A stretch of 64,000 nt of DNA from Bacillota bacterium (GCA_023402845.1 JAEYFP010000035.1:111407-175406), one strand, 5' to 3'; shown: positions 16,978 to 26,872, counted from the stretch's first letter. Notes: generated by a model from the sequence alone, not told the origin. Numbers and translations are program-made.

Positions 16978-17010
16978 AGACACTATATAATGATTATATA
17001 GTGTCTTTTT
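16978..17010 (+). terminator. Terminator of tRNA-Gln
   Basis: AGACACTATATAA and TTATATAGTGTCT form a perfect 13-bp stem with a TGA loop, followed by TTTT, four bases after the tRNA. Confidence 0.9.
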
Positions 17011-17054
17011 ATATAAAAATTTAACCTTCAATACAATTATTTTCCAAGTTAGAC

Positions 17055-17081
17055 TTAACTTTTTTTGAATGCAGTCGATAT
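17055..17081 (+). promoter_or_regulatory. Candidate sigma-28 (FliA/SigD) promoter
   Basis: TTAA (17055-17058), 15 bases, then GTCGATAT (17074-17081). The SigD consensus is TAAA-N15-GCCGATAT, so each half has one mismatch and the spacing is exact. It ends 40 bases before the FlxA-like start codon. No good sigma-A promoter is evident for this gene. E. coli flxA is known to be FliA-dependent. Confidence 0.55.
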
Positions 17082-17121
17082 ATAAAGTAAAAATAAACGG
17101 TAATATAAAGGAGGTCTTTAT

Positions 17122-17892
17122 ATGCAGATCAGCAGTAGTACAGCAAGTACTTCCAGTAATTATACAATGAATACCGGAAGTATAGATCAAGACGAACAAA
17201 TTAAATCAATGCAGAAACAAATTAAAAGTGCGCAACAAGAATTACAAAGCCTTTCGCAAAATGAAAGCTTGTCCGCCGAAGAGAAAATTGAAAAACGAAA
17301 GGAATTACAGCAGCAAATTCAAGATTTGAATAAGCAGGTGTCGCAGAGAAAGGTGGAAATACAGCAGGAAAGACGGGAAGCTGCGCAGGTAGATACTCAA
17401 GAAACGAGCAAAACCAATACCGACAAAGAAGATAGTGTCACCATTAGTACGGGAACTATGCAGGGGTTTATTAGCGATGTTGCTTTAATAAATCAGGTAG
17501 ATACTATCCAGTCGGTCAAAAGCACCATGGAAAACAGAGTTGGAATATTGGATCGCGAGATTGAAACAGATAAGAGCAGAGGAGCCTCCACAGAAAAGAA
17601 AGAAGTGGCACTTGCAGAGTTGAATAGCCGTATTGATACAGCCGCTGATGATATTGCGGAGAAGATATCTGATATTAACAAAGACACAGAAAAATCCAAA
17701 GAAACAACCGATGAACAAGAAGCAATTGCACGTGAGCAAGACAAGGGTGTAGAAGAGGGCAGCGAAACCGACCCTTCCGATGTGCAGGAACAAAAAAATA
17801 GTCGTAATAATAAACCAGTGATTTATACAAAAACAGGAACGGCAAATGAACAGGAATCAGGGGCAGAATCAGGGCTTTCCGTGTTGATATGA
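17122..17892 (+). CDS. FlxA-like coiled-coil protein
   Basis: A 256-residue, highly charged protein. The first half is a heptad-rich coiled coil (about residues 28-95, for example KIEKRKELQQQIQDLNKQV), as in FlxA-like proteins. A middle segment (VTISTGTMQGFISDV near 110) and a second helical stretch to about 195 follow, and the tail is rich in Glu, Asn and Gly. There are no cysteines, no signal peptide and no membrane segment. AAAGGAGG lies seven bases before the ATG. The molecular role of the family is unknown; in E. coli the gene belongs to the flagellar regulon, and the upstream promoter here fits that. Neighbours give no further clue. Confidence 0.75.
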   Translation: MQISSSTASTSSNYTMNTGSIDQDEQIKSMQKQIKSAQQELQSLSQNESLSAEEKIEKRKELQQQIQDLNKQVSQRKVEIQQERREAAQVDTQETSKTNTDKEDSVTISTGTMQGFISDVALINQVDTIQSVKSTMENRVGILDREIETDKSRGASTEKKEVALAELNSRIDTAADDIAEKISDINKDTEKSKETTDEQEAIAREQDKGVEEGSETDPSDVQEQKNSRNNKPVIYTKTGTANEQESGAESGLSVLI

Positions 17893-17923
17893 ATAGGTCC
17901 CAAATATCAAACCGTAACAGACT

Positions 17924-18913
17924 TTAAAAAATCCGCAACCATCCGGGCAACGTTTTTACTTCGTTATCCTGATTCTTTAAATAAGCTGCAGGATACAGTG
18001 TCAAATGATCCTTATTTTTGTTTAACAGTGCCCCCCACTGGCTGAAGGTGGAGTTTGCAATGATATTATGCTTGCAAAGGCTCATGAGCTGCATATCCAG
18101 ATAGCTGTCGTCTCCGGTGTTATGCATGACAATCGTCCTGTTCGGAAGCCAGTCAAACTGCTTTTCTACAAAAGCGGGGTCATCGGAAAACAGATAAAAG
18201 CACGGACGCGGTACATGCTCATTAATACAGGCAACCGCCTTTTCATAATAATCCCTGCCAAGGGACTGAAACATACCGGAATACAGCGGTGATAAATAAT
18301 CTCCCCTTCTCACATGAATACTGACGGAATTTTCATTCCGCATCCTGAGAGACAGCTCCGCATTCTTCCCAGTCAGACCTCCGTCAAACACAAGTTCATC
18401 CTGCAGCCGTAAAATTCTGTTTTTATAATATTTTTCCTCTATCCAAAAACCTGTCAGATACCAGTTTTTTGAAGGATCCAGATGCATGACGGTTTCATAG
18501 AGTGCATTTTTCACACCTCCATCGGGACATACAACATCCAAATTGCTGATAGCCCCCGTAAGCTGATCGATCCGGTAAGGCGCCTGCCTTTTGCCCGTAA
18601 GCTCTCTTAGGATACGGTTCGGATACCGGCGAAGCTTCTCGAAGCTCTCGGAAAAGCGGTCGTTGCACAAATTTGGCAGCAGCCCCGTCACTTTAAAAAT
18701 ATCGGTTTTGGATGCCTCAATCAACCGAAACCCGGAGTCGGTGCCGACACCGAAAATCCGCTCCAGCTCATAGCCGTGATGGTCATTATTTGCATAGAAC
18801 CATGTCAGATCCGCCTTTACCTCCGTATGCGGATAGGTCTCCTGCATCAGCCGGTAAAAGGAATATTGGAACATCTGATTCCCTAAACCGCTTGTAAATC
18901 TGACTACAATCAT
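17924..18913 (-). CDS. Alpha-1,2-fucosyltransferase family protein (GT11)
   Basis: A 329-residue GT11 enzyme. The N-terminal motif RFTSGLGNQMFQYS and the HVRRGDY motif at 200-206 (HxRRxD, donor binding) are diagnostic. The C-terminal segment HNIIANSTFSQWGALLN is also family-typical. It transfers fucose from GDP-fucose to a galactose or similar acceptor. It is the last gene of the minus-strand glycan operon, 35 bases after the DegT aminotransferase, with GGAAGGAATAAGCAGG upstream. No GDP-fucose synthesis genes (gmd/fcl) are in the window, although a GDP-mannose synthase is. Confidence 0.9.
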   Translation of the reverse strand: MIVVRFTSGLGNQMFQYSFYRLMQETYPHTEVKADLTWFYANNDHHGYELERIFGVGTDSGFRLIEASKTDIFKVTGLLPNLCNDRFSESFEKLRRYPNRILRELTGKRQAPYRIDQLTGAISNLDVVCPDGGVKNALYETVMHLDPSKNWYLTGFWIEEKYYKNRILRLQDELVFDGGLTGKNAELSLRMRNENSVSIHVRRGDYLSPLYSGMFQSLGRDYYEKAVACINEHVPRPCFYLFSDDPAFVEKQFDWLPNRTIVMHNTGDDSYLDMQLMSLCKHNIIANSTFSQWGALLNKNKDHLTLYPAAYLKNQDNEVKTLPGWLRIF

Positions 18914-18948
18914 CCTGCTTATTCCTTCCTTCCCGACGATTCTTCGCT

Positions 18949-20058
18949 TTATTTATCCCGTATTATCCGGCAGATACGGTCTACATCGGCAAGCGGCAGG
19001 GAAGCAGACATCGGAAGCGTCATCACCCTTTCGGACATCCTCTTTGCAACCGGCGTGGCCGACACATCAAACAACCCTTCAAAACATTTAAGAGAACTTG
19101 TCAGCGGATAAAAGTATTTTCTCGCATGGATATTATGCGTCTTTAACAATTCAAACAGCTCATCCCTTGTTATTCCAAACTGTGTTTCTTCTATTATAAT
19201 GGGAAAGTATGCATAATTGGACTTAACACCCGGCTGCTCTTTTACGAGACGAAGTCCCTGAACGCCCTCCAGATTTTCCCGGTAACGCTCTACAACAGCC
19301 TTTCTTTTTTCTATTTCACCGTCTACATGTTTTAAATTGCAACGACCCATAATGGCCTGAAATTCATTCATCTTCGCATTTGCCCCGATACCGTCTATTG
19401 TCTCCTCATCCTTGATGCCAAAATCCTTCAGCTTATATAATTCGGCAAGCAAATGGTCATCGGCCGTCGCCACGGCACCTCCCTCAATTGTATGAAATAC
19501 CTTTGTCGCATGAAAGCTGAACATCGAGGCATCCCCGAAGCTGCCGACCCCTGCGCCGTCCACCTCCACACCAAACGTATGCGCCGCATCATAGAGCACC
19601 TTTAAATGATGCTTTTTCGCAATTGCCTCTATCTTCTTAACATTGCACACATTTCCATATACATGCACCGGAATAATTGCAGAAGTCTTTTCCGTGATCA
19701 GCGCCTCTATCTGGTCCGCATCAATCGTGTAGTCGTCCGGATTAATGTCACAGAACACCGGCGTCAGGCCATTCCGGATAATCGCATGCGTTGTGGATAC
19801 AAAAGTAAACGGCGTTGTGATGACCTCTCCTGTCAGTCCCATCGCCTGAATACAAAGCTCCAGTGCCATATGTCCGTTCACAAACAGAGATACATTCTTT
19901 ACATGCATGTACTGTGCAAGCTGTCTGGCCAGCTCCTCGTGATTGGCTCCCATATTGGTCAGCCATGCCGAATCCCAAAGCGGCCGAATGGCCTCCACGT
20001 ACTCCTCAAACGGCGGCATGGAAGAGCGAGTTACTAAAATCCTCTTTTCTTCACTCAT
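18949..20058 (-). CDS. DegT/DnrJ/EryC1/StrS family aminotransferase
   Basis: A 369-residue PLP enzyme of the nucleotide-sugar aminotransferase family. Lys186 in SFHATKVFHTIEGG is the expected internal aldimine lysine, and DAAHTFG at 157 supplies the PLP-contacting Asp. These enzymes aminate 3- or 4-keto nucleotide sugars, or act as dehydratases in related members. No NDP-sugar dehydratase that would make the keto substrate is adjacent. The gene overlaps the stop of the upstream glycosyltransferase by eight bases and precedes the fucosyltransferase. It probably provides an amino sugar for the surface glycan. Confidence 0.88.
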   Translation of the reverse strand: MSEEKRILVTRSSMPPFEEYVEAIRPLWDSAWLTNMGANHEELARQLAQYMHVKNVSLFVNGHMALELCIQAMGLTGEVITTPFTFVSTTHAIIRNGLTPVFCDINPDDYTIDADQIEALITEKTSAIIPVHVYGNVCNVKKIEAIAKKHHLKVLYDAAHTFGVEVDGAGVGSFGDASMFSFHATKVFHTIEGGAVATADDHLLAELYKLKDFGIKDEETIDGIGANAKMNEFQAIMGRCNLKHVDGEIEKRKAVVERYRENLEGVQGLRLVKEQPGVKSNYAYFPIIIEETQFGITRDELFELLKTHNIHARKYFYPLTSSLKCFEGLFDVSATPVAKRMSERVMTLPMSASLPLADVDRICRIIRDK

Positions 20059-21115
20059 CTTTATTTACAGCGGCCGCACCGGAATAGTCCTTACAGCTTT
20101 CATCCCTTTTATATGCCGCATTCTCCTCTCGTTTATTTTTAAAGAGCTTATTCCAGATTATCTTAACAGAATAACCGAACAAAGAGGTTTTTTTACCCTT
20201 GCGGACGACCTCCTTAATATTATAGACAAACATATCCTTCACAAACTGCCTGTTTTCCTTATTCGGATGATGCAGATACAGATTCAGGGCAGTCTCAAAA
20301 TCCTTTTGGGCTCTCTTTACACTGTAATCGGTCAGCCCGATACTCTCTTCACACCATTTCATAAGATTCTGCATCAAATAACAATCTTCCCTGACTACAT
20401 TGCGCTGAAGGGAAAGAGAGTTCCAGTTTCCGCCTTCCTTTTTGCGTACGTACCGCCATGCACTCATAACCTCATCCATCCGGTAAATATTTCCCTGAAT
20501 AAGCAGGAACAGCAAAATTACGCCATCGTCCACAAAATCGTGTGCCTTGTATATAATCGTATAATCATATTTTCCTTCCGGATAGATATTACGCGATAAG
20601 ACGGTTGCATAATGCCCGGGCCATTTGCCGGAGTACTTGAAGTCCTCAAAGGTAAAGCATCCGCTCCACTCATACAGGTCTCCGACAGAAAGCTCCTTTG
20701 GATCCGAAATGTCCTCACCGTTTTCATCAATCATCCGGCAGGCATGTGTCACAGCGATATATTCAGGGTGTGCCTTCAAAAAATCCACTTGTTTTTGCAG
20801 CTTGTGCGCATCCTCCCAGTAGTCATCCCCCTCTAAATAAGCCAGATATTCACCCTTGCATTCCATTGTTGTCTGGTAGACGTTCAGCGTCGGCCTGCCC
20901 AGGTTTTTCTCGCGAAAAAGAAGGCGCACCTTTTCAGGATACTGCTCCTTCAGCTCCATCAGAATTTCTCTTGTTAAGTCCGTCGAACAGTCCTCTCCGA
21001 CCACGACCTCAAACGGAAAATCCGTCTCCTGGTTCAGCACGCTGAGCAGGGCTCTGCGCACATACTTTTCATGATTATAGGTGATAAATATAACACTTAC
21101 CGTCATTTCGGACAT
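20051..21115 (-). CDS. Glycosyltransferase family 2
   Basis: About 354 residues with a GT-A fold. VSVIFITYNHEKYVRRAL opens the domain, VVGEDCSTD binds the nucleotide and LEGDDYWED supplies the DxD-type metal site near residue 95. The last 80 residues are basic. I place the start at the ATG at 21115 because GAGG precedes it by six bases; an ATG four codons earlier overlaps the flippase stop (ATGA). It probably adds one sugar to the lipid-linked glycan at the cytoplasmic face. The donor cannot be predicted. Confidence 0.87.
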   Translation of the reverse strand: MSEMTVSVIFITYNHEKYVRRALLSVLNQETDFPFEVVVGEDCSTDLTREILMELKEQYPEKVRLLFREKNLGRPTLNVYQTTMECKGEYLAYLEGDDYWEDAHKLQKQVDFLKAHPEYIAVTHACRMIDENGEDISDPKELSVGDLYEWSGCFTFEDFKYSGKWPGHYATVLSRNIYPEGKYDYTIIYKAHDFVDDGVILLFLLIQGNIYRMDEVMSAWRYVRKKEGGNWNSLSLQRNVVREDCYLMQNLMKWCEESIGLTDYSVKRAQKDFETALNLYLHHPNKENRQFVKDMFVYNIKEVVRKGKKTSLFGYSVKIIWNKLFKNKREENAAYKRDESCKDYSGAAAVNKDE

Positions 21116-21123
21116 GCAGCACC

Positions 21124-22881
21124 TCATTTTAATTCAGTCGGATCTATACTCCGGATCGTTTGGTTCTCAACCTTGAAGATATACTGGCAATTGCGGATTG
21201 TTGTCAGGCGATGAGCAATGATAATCAGGGTTTTCCTGCCCTGCAGCCGATCAATCGCCTCCATGACCGCCGCCTCGGTCCCGGAATCAAGCGCAGACGT
21301 TGCTTCGTCCAGCACGAGGATTTCAGGATTGTCATACAGTGCCCTTGCAATGCCGATGCGCTGACGCTGTCCGCCTGAAAGCCGTACCCCGCGCTCTCCG
21401 ACCATCGTATCAACTCCTTCGGGAAGTCCTTTTACAAACTCCTTCAGCTGCGCTTCTTCAAGTGCCTTCCAAACCTTTTCCTCCTCAATCAGTGCGTCGT
21501 CGATGCCGAATGCAACATTATTCCGAATTGACTCATCCGCCAGGTAAATTGCCTGCGGAATATAGGCAAGCTTCCTCGACCATTTGAGAGGATGCTCATG
21601 TACATTCATCATGCCGTAATTCACGTTTCCCCCGGTTGGTGTCAAGATACCCAGAATGATATCGGCCATCGTCGATTTACCCGCTCCGGAAGACCCGATC
21701 AGCCCGATCGAAGCGCCGAGAGGAATGCTAAAAGAAACATCCTTTAACACGTCTCTGTCCGTATGGGGATACCGATACGAGATATGAGAAACTTCCACAC
21801 AGGAAGGGCGATTGTCCGCATAGACCGCATCTGAGATAGCGGCATCCTGCAATTCAAAGTTCTTCATATCCTCCGTATCCTTAATATCACGGTAAATCAA
21901 GTCGACTGAGGGCCTTAAAAAGATAATCAGATTTGCAAAATTATTAATCTTGCTTACAGACGGCAAAAGTTTAAACGCCGCAATTGCAAATGCAGCCAGC
22001 TGCGGAATCATCTTTGTCAAATCCTCTCCCTGATAGATCTTAAGCAGAAGCACGATCAGAATTGCACCGATGCATACTGTTTCAATAATATATTTGGGCG
22101 CCTGTCCAAGGACATTGTTATTCCTGACCGCGTGCATCTTTTTCCTGCCATAGTCCGTAAAGGCATTTACAAAATATTTTTCACGGTGGAGAATCTTGAT
22201 ATCCTTAACCGCTCCAAGTGCCTGATTGATAGACTGGTGCATTTTCCCATCGTAAATCTGGTTTTCTTTTCCGTATGCTTTTGCCTTATTTTTAAACAAA
22301 ACAAGGTAAAGTCCGGTAAAAACCGCCAGAATGGATACAACCGATACCGTAATAAACCAATCCGTCCAAAGCAGGTAAACACAGAGCAATCCGGATATTA
22401 ACACTTCCGACAGCATCAGGAACACACTTAAAAGCATCTGAAAAAAACGCTCCGTATCCAGCATGACATTGCGTACCATCTCCGCAGAATTTTTATCAAG
22501 ATGATAAGTATACGGTTTTTTTAAGTAGCAGTCGATCAGCCGTCCGGACAGTCTGAGCTGATTATTATAAATAAATGTATACTGCACATAGTTGATCCAA
22601 AGCAGAAAAGAGTTTTTTACAATATATAACAATATCAAGGCAATTACAACATAAAAAAAGAACTGCGTGTCTGACTTCATCTGAAACAGATCATATACCG
22701 CCTGCAGCAGCGCTTTTGTATGAATCATCGCCGGATCCGTAACAAGCGATACCAGCTGCGTAATCAAGGAAACACCAATCAACTCGAGCAGTGCGCCTAT
22801 AAAAATCCCGATGCAGAGAAATACGGACTGCACCTTCTGTTTTCCGGAAAAAATATAACTAATTTTTTTTAATAATCCCAT
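21124..22881 (-). CDS. ABC transporter with fused membrane and ATPase domains (PglK/MsbA-like flippase)
   Basis: A 585-residue half-transporter. The N-terminal 330 residues contain about six membrane helices of the exporter type. The C-terminal ATPase has Walker A GSSGAGKST near 395, the signature LSGGQRQR, Walker B ILVLDEATSALD and the switch histidine (IIAHRL). In the middle of a glycosyltransferase operon it most likely flips the finished undecaprenyl-linked oligosaccharide, as PglK does, replacing a Wzx flippase, which is absent from the cluster. A drug or peptide exporter would have the same signatures, so the role is inferred from context. Confidence 0.85.
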   Translation of the reverse strand: MGLLKKISYIFSGKQKVQSVFLCIGIFIGALLELIGVSLITQLVSLVTDPAMIHTKALLQAVYDLFQMKSDTQFFFYVVIALILLYIVKNSFLLWINYVQYTFIYNNQLRLSGRLIDCYLKKPYTYHLDKNSAEMVRNVMLDTERFFQMLLSVFLMLSEVLISGLLCVYLLWTDWFITVSVVSILAVFTGLYLVLFKNKAKAYGKENQIYDGKMHQSINQALGAVKDIKILHREKYFVNAFTDYGRKKMHAVRNNNVLGQAPKYIIETVCIGAILIVLLLKIYQGEDLTKMIPQLAAFAIAAFKLLPSVSKINNFANLIIFLRPSVDLIYRDIKDTEDMKNFELQDAAISDAVYADNRPSCVEVSHISYRYPHTDRDVLKDVSFSIPLGASIGLIGSSGAGKSTMADIILGILTPTGGNVNYGMMNVHEHPLKWSRKLAYIPQAIYLADESIRNNVAFGIDDALIEEEKVWKALEEAQLKEFVKGLPEGVDTMVGERGVRLSGGQRQRIGIARALYDNPEILVLDEATSALDSGTEAAVMEAIDRLQGRKTLIIIAHRLTTIRNCQYIFKVENQTIRSIDPTELK

Positions 22882-22921
22882 ATTCTATATTCCTATCGTC
22901 CGTCCGCGAGAAAACGGCAAT

Positions 22922-24787
22922 TTATAGTGCATGCTTTAATACGGCGCGCTCCCACAAATAAGGATACAGTGCACTCCAAGCCTGTTCGCCCATAACAAAG
23001 GTTGCGTTTGCATTGTAAATAACCTGCTCCACCTGTGCCCTGACAGCCTTGGCATCAATCAGGTCACACGTGCAAAAATCCTCACTATGGATGGTATCTT
23101 CAAAATAGCTTTTAAGCGGCCCCTGCATCCATTCGACAATCGGCGTGTTAAAACCGATCTTTGTCTTGCGGTAGGCAATTTCCTTTGGCATAAAGGGCGC
23201 CATCGCATCCCGGATAATTGATTTTGAATACCCACCGTGCAGCTTCGATTTCCAGCCGATGGACATCGCCAGCTCCACGATTCTGTAATCCATGAACGGC
23301 ATTCTGATTTCAATGCCGCTTGCCATGCTGTAACGGTCATAATTGCGCAGCAGGGTCGGCAGAATCGTTTCATGAGAGGACGCATATAAAATTCGGTTCA
23401 GCGTATCCAGCTGCAGATAGTTCGGATCGTTTGCGGCCCTGACCGCTTTATAGGTTTCATTCCCGCTTCTCAGCCTGTCCTTTATGTTGCGCTTTAAATA
23501 ATTGAAATAAGCACCTGATTTGGAGCGGCTCTTCAGCGCCATATTGGAATGATCCTGAGGAAAACTGTCAAGATAGGCTGTTAGGATCATATCCCGTTCC
23601 TCTTTATTTGTTGCATCCCGCAGAGCATGGATAAAATCAAAGGTATAACCTCCGAACAGTTCATCGGCGCCATGTCCGTCGATCGTCACAAGCGTGCCGT
23701 CCTTACGCAGGGCATGATACAGCATCATCATGGGAATAGGGCTTGTCAGATAAACATCCTCAAACAGATAGATCATTTCATCCAATTGACCGATTGCCTT
23801 TCTTGGATCAATTTCCACAAAGGTGCTCTGAATACCCAGATAATCTGTCACTTGTCTGGCATAGGCGCTTTCATCCATCGTGGTGCCCGGAAATGTCGCC
23901 ACATAAGCATGCTGCCAGTCCTCATTCATGCGTACATCACTTGCATTTCCCGCCAGATGTGCCATGGCGCAAATCGTGGCGGAGGAATCGAGTCCGCCGG
24001 AAAGTGCGGTACCGATCGTTACATCACTTCTCATGCGCAGCTTGCAGGCGTCCAAAAACAGCTCACGCATCAATTCGACCTGCTCCTCATAGCGGGCGGG
24101 CACCTCCGGCAGATGCTTCAGCGTATTCCACCATTTCGTGATCCGCATACCGCCTTCATCCACATAGGCATAGGATCCTGCGGGAAACCTTTTAATCCCT
24201 TCGATCACGCACTCCTCGCCGTTCTCATAAAACACCATTCGCTTTGGATCGGTCACAAGTGCCCTATTTGGTCTGATATCTTTCATCAGGGGCATCAGCG
24301 CCTTCATTTCCGAACCGAAGGCAATTCCGTTTCTGCTATTTACAGTCGTATAATACAGCGGCTTAATCCCAAACCGGTCACGGCTTAAAAACATCCGCTT
24401 CAGTTCCCTGTCCCAAATGGCAAATGCCCACATGCCGTTAAACTTCTCAAGGCACTTTTCACCCCACGCAAGATAGGAAGCGAGCAGAACCTCCGAATCG
24501 GATTCGCTCTTGAACGTATATCCCATAAGCTCCAGCTCCTTGCGAAGCTCGATGAAGTTATAAATTTCACCGTTGTAGACAAGCATATATCTGCCATCCG
24601 CATATGCCATTGGCTGTGTCCCATTATCAGACAAATCCAGAATCGCCAGTCTGCGGTGTCCGAGCGTCACGCCGTTTTCCTGCCACAAGCCATGTCCGTC
24701 CGGACCTCGATGCATGATTTGGTCTAAACACCGCATTGCCAGCGCTTCGTCTATTTTTTCATTCATGACTCCAAATATTCCGCACAT
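22922..24787 (-). CDS. asnB: Asparagine synthase (glutamine-hydrolysing)-like protein
   Basis: A 621-residue protein with both AsnB domains. The N-terminal glutaminase starts MCGIFG with Cys2 as nucleophile and contains HRGPDG and YNGEIYN. The synthetase domain has the PP-loop SGGLDSS at 263-269 and DGHGADELFGGY further on. AsnB adenylates aspartate and uses glutamine nitrogen. Within polysaccharide clusters, relatives amidate uronic acid carboxyl groups or similar, so this copy may modify the glycan instead of making asparagine. GGAGCGGCAT precedes the ATG. It lies between a glycosyltransferase (19-base gap) and the flippase (40-base gap). Confidence 0.85.
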   Translation of the reverse strand: MCGIFGVMNEKIDEALAMRCLDQIMHRGPDGHGLWQENGVTLGHRRLAILDLSDNGTQPMAYADGRYMLVYNGEIYNFIELRKELELMGYTFKSESDSEVLLASYLAWGEKCLEKFNGMWAFAIWDRELKRMFLSRDRFGIKPLYYTTVNSRNGIAFGSEMKALMPLMKDIRPNRALVTDPKRMVFYENGEECVIEGIKRFPAGSYAYVDEGGMRITKWWNTLKHLPEVPARYEEQVELMRELFLDACKLRMRSDVTIGTALSGGLDSSATICAMAHLAGNASDVRMNEDWQHAYVATFPGTTMDESAYARQVTDYLGIQSTFVEIDPRKAIGQLDEMIYLFEDVYLTSPIPMMMLYHALRKDGTLVTIDGHGADELFGGYTFDFIHALRDATNKEERDMILTAYLDSFPQDHSNMALKSRSKSGAYFNYLKRNIKDRLRSGNETYKAVRAANDPNYLQLDTLNRILYASSHETILPTLLRNYDRYSMASGIEIRMPFMDYRIVELAMSIGWKSKLHGGYSKSIIRDAMAPFMPKEIAYRKTKIGFNTPIVEWMQGPLKSYFEDTIHSEDFCTCDLIDAKAVRAQVEQVIYNANATFVMGEQAWSALYPYLWERAVLKHAL

Positions 24788-24806
24788 ATGCCGCTCCGTT
24801 CGAGAT

Positions 24807-26006
24807 TCACTTTAATCTTCTTAATTTTCGCCTGATCCTGTAAGATAATACCGATCGTATCGCTTTCATTTTTAATGCTTTATAATGATATAAATATTTC
24901 CGGGCATCCTCGGTCTTCGGCGCGCTTCCCTGCTCACCCGTGTCATACAGATAAAAATCATTTCCGGACATTTCCTCAAAAATATTGGCATCCATCGGAC
25001 GCAGACTTCTGCCGTAGGATTTTAAAAGCTTATAGGGCAGGCTCCTCGAGGTCAGAAAATAACGCATCCCGGGCATCTTCGGTCTGTATCCGTAGAGATC
25101 CACTTCCACAAAATCCGTTTTTTCTTTGCCGTATTCATTTCCTGCATTCTTAATAATACCCGCAAGCTGTTCTGCCACATGCTTTTTTAAGCACACATTC
25201 TCAAAAAATGCGTCATAAACCGCACTCGTCTCATGAAGTTTGCAGAAGTGATATTCCCGCGAAGAATCGGTTTTTCCGGCAAGCGGCACCTGCAAATCCG
25301 TGACCGCCTCTCTTGCATGTGCTCCTTCCTCGGAAAAATTCGTCGTGAGGGATATATAAGGATACATAAAATATTTATTTGTCTCAATCAGATATTTAAT
25401 ATAGTATTTGAGCCACGACTTATCCGACCAGGAGGACACATTTTCCGGCATATCGTACGACGCCAGCGGCTTGCCGTCATGATTCTTTAGCCATTCCCGG
25501 AATCTGCTCCACTGCACCCTGCCAAAAGCCTGTCCCCACGAGGAGGCAAACTGGAAATACCAGTTGTCATAATCCTCCCTGACCGCTTCAAACGGTTCAC
25601 GCACATGTACATTCAGCAGATGGTTATAGAGTGAAATACCGCCGATGTCATCCTGCCCCTCTGCAAATTCCAGCGCTGCAAAAGCATACGTATAAAAAGA
25701 GGGGGAAACATACAGATCATCCTCCAGCATGATGACTCCCTCATATGTCTGCGCATAATCCCCGCATAAAAGCACATGCTGTTTCAGCCCTAAATTCACT
25801 TTCCTGCAAATCACGGACTTCTCCCCATGCTCCCATATAAATGAATCCGCCGCCTCAATGACCTTGGCATTATCACCCTGATCAATGCTGATAATCAGCG
25901 GAATGCTCTTCTTTTCCGGATAATTCGCCCCCGCGAGTGATGCCAGCAGGCGCTTTAAGGAATCCGGTCTGTTATATGCAATAATTACAATTGCAACTGT
26001 ATTCAT
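24807..26006 (-). CDS. Glycosyltransferase (GT-A fold, GT2-like)
   Basis: A 399-residue protein. The opening VAIVIIAYNRPDSLKRLL, then SIDQGDN and the metal site LEDDLYVSPSFY near residue 95, are those of a nucleotide-diphospho-sugar transferase with some likeness to GNT-I-type enzymes. The C-terminal 150 residues are unassigned and basic at the end (RRKLRRLK), possibly for membrane contact. It follows the acetyltransferase by 55 bases and belongs to the same operon. GGAGCAGATT precedes the ATG. Donor and acceptor are unknown. Confidence 0.8.
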   Translation of the reverse strand: MNTVAIVIIAYNRPDSLKRLLASLAGANYPEKKSIPLIISIDQGDNAKVIEAADSFIWEHGEKSVICRKVNLGLKQHVLLCGDYAQTYEGVIMLEDDLYVSPSFYTYAFAALEFAEGQDDIGGISLYNHLLNVHVREPFEAVREDYDNWYFQFASSWGQAFGRVQWSRFREWLKNHDGKPLASYDMPENVSSWSDKSWLKYYIKYLIETNKYFMYPYISLTTNFSEEGAHAREAVTDLQVPLAGKTDSSREYHFCKLHETSAVYDAFFENVCLKKHVAEQLAGIIKNAGNEYGKEKTDFVEVDLYGYRPKMPGMRYFLTSRSLPYKLLKSYGRSLRPMDANIFEEMSGNDFYLYDTGEQGSAPKTEDARKYLYHYKALKMKAIRSVLSYRIRRKLRRLK

Positions 26007-26061
26007 AATCTGCTCCGTTTATTTATGATTATTCAGCTTTTTGCCGCCCTGCAGCTTTCAT

Positions 26062-26766
26062 TCAGCAGCCGCCTTGTTCCAACAGCTTTTGTACATCCCC
26101 AAAATCCGCTTTATGCTTTAAAATCCAAGCTTCTCCCTTATCCCACCATTTAAGCTTGAGCAGCCTTTCGGCTTGTTCCTCCGGAAAGCGCATCCTGATC
26201 TTTTTTGCGGGCACTCCCGCATAAACCGCATATGGCTCTACGTCATGAAGCACAAGGGCACCGGCACCGATAACAGCACCGTCTCCGACTGTCACCCCTT
26301 CTTTGATGCGCACACCGTTTCCGATCCATACATCATTTCCGATGAGGATCTGTATGCGCCTGTTTTTATCGATAAACGTAAATTCCTCAAAGGAATCACG
26401 TTCTGCATAGCTGTATCCGAGAGCCCCGGAAGCTGAATAAAATGCCGGATGCATAGCCGCATAGCTGCCTACCGGATGCGTTCCGAGAAGGCAGGACACA
26501 TCCGTTCCGACGGATGTATAGCGTCCGATGACAGTATTGGAGAGATCTCCCCTGTCATTGACATAAGAGCCGAAACCCACCCGCGTATTAGACAGGCGCA
26601 CCTGTCTGCCGATATAATTTTTCCCTTCCAGCACGGAACCCTTATTCAAATAGGACTTTTGCTTCATGATGCTATGGGTTCTTCTTTCGATTCCGATTCT
26701 GACAAAGGGATAAATCACACTGCGGTAAATCCCAGAGCCGATCTCCTCAAGCTTTCTTTTCAACAT
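26062..26766 (-). CDS. CatB-type hexapeptide O-acetyltransferase
   Basis: A 234-residue left-handed beta-helix protein of the xenobiotic/virginiamycin acetyltransferase type. Hexapeptide repeats are clear in IGNDVWIGNGVRIKEGVTV and GDGAVIGAGALVLHDVE. It would transfer acetyl from acetyl-CoA to a sugar hydroxyl of the surface glycan. It is the first gene of the minus-strand glycan operon, reading from a promoter at 26873-26901. A ribosome binding site is weak (GGGAAGCGG directly before ATG). Confidence 0.85.
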   Translation of the reverse strand: MLKRKLEEIGSGIYRSVIYPFVRIGIERRTHSIMKQKSYLNKGSVLEGKNYIGRQVRLSNTRVGFGSYVNDRGDLSNTVIGRYTSVGTDVSCLLGTHPVGSYAAMHPAFYSASGALGYSYAERDSFEEFTFIDKNRRIQILIGNDVWIGNGVRIKEGVTVGDGAVIGAGALVLHDVEPYAVYAGVPAKKIRMRFPEEQAERLLKLKWWDKGEAWILKHKADFGDVQKLLEQGGC

Positions 26767-26872
26767 CCGCTTCCCACGCTTCCTGTATGATCCAAACCAT
26801 TTCTCAAAGTATTACCCGGGCATTCTCCGGCCCCGACCGCCGATCTTTCAATTCAGGTGTAACATACCCTTT

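Noticed and set aside
23627..24388. 253-codon plus-strand frame inside asnB
   Set aside because: Antisense shadow of a fully conserved gene; composition is atypical and no start signal is present.
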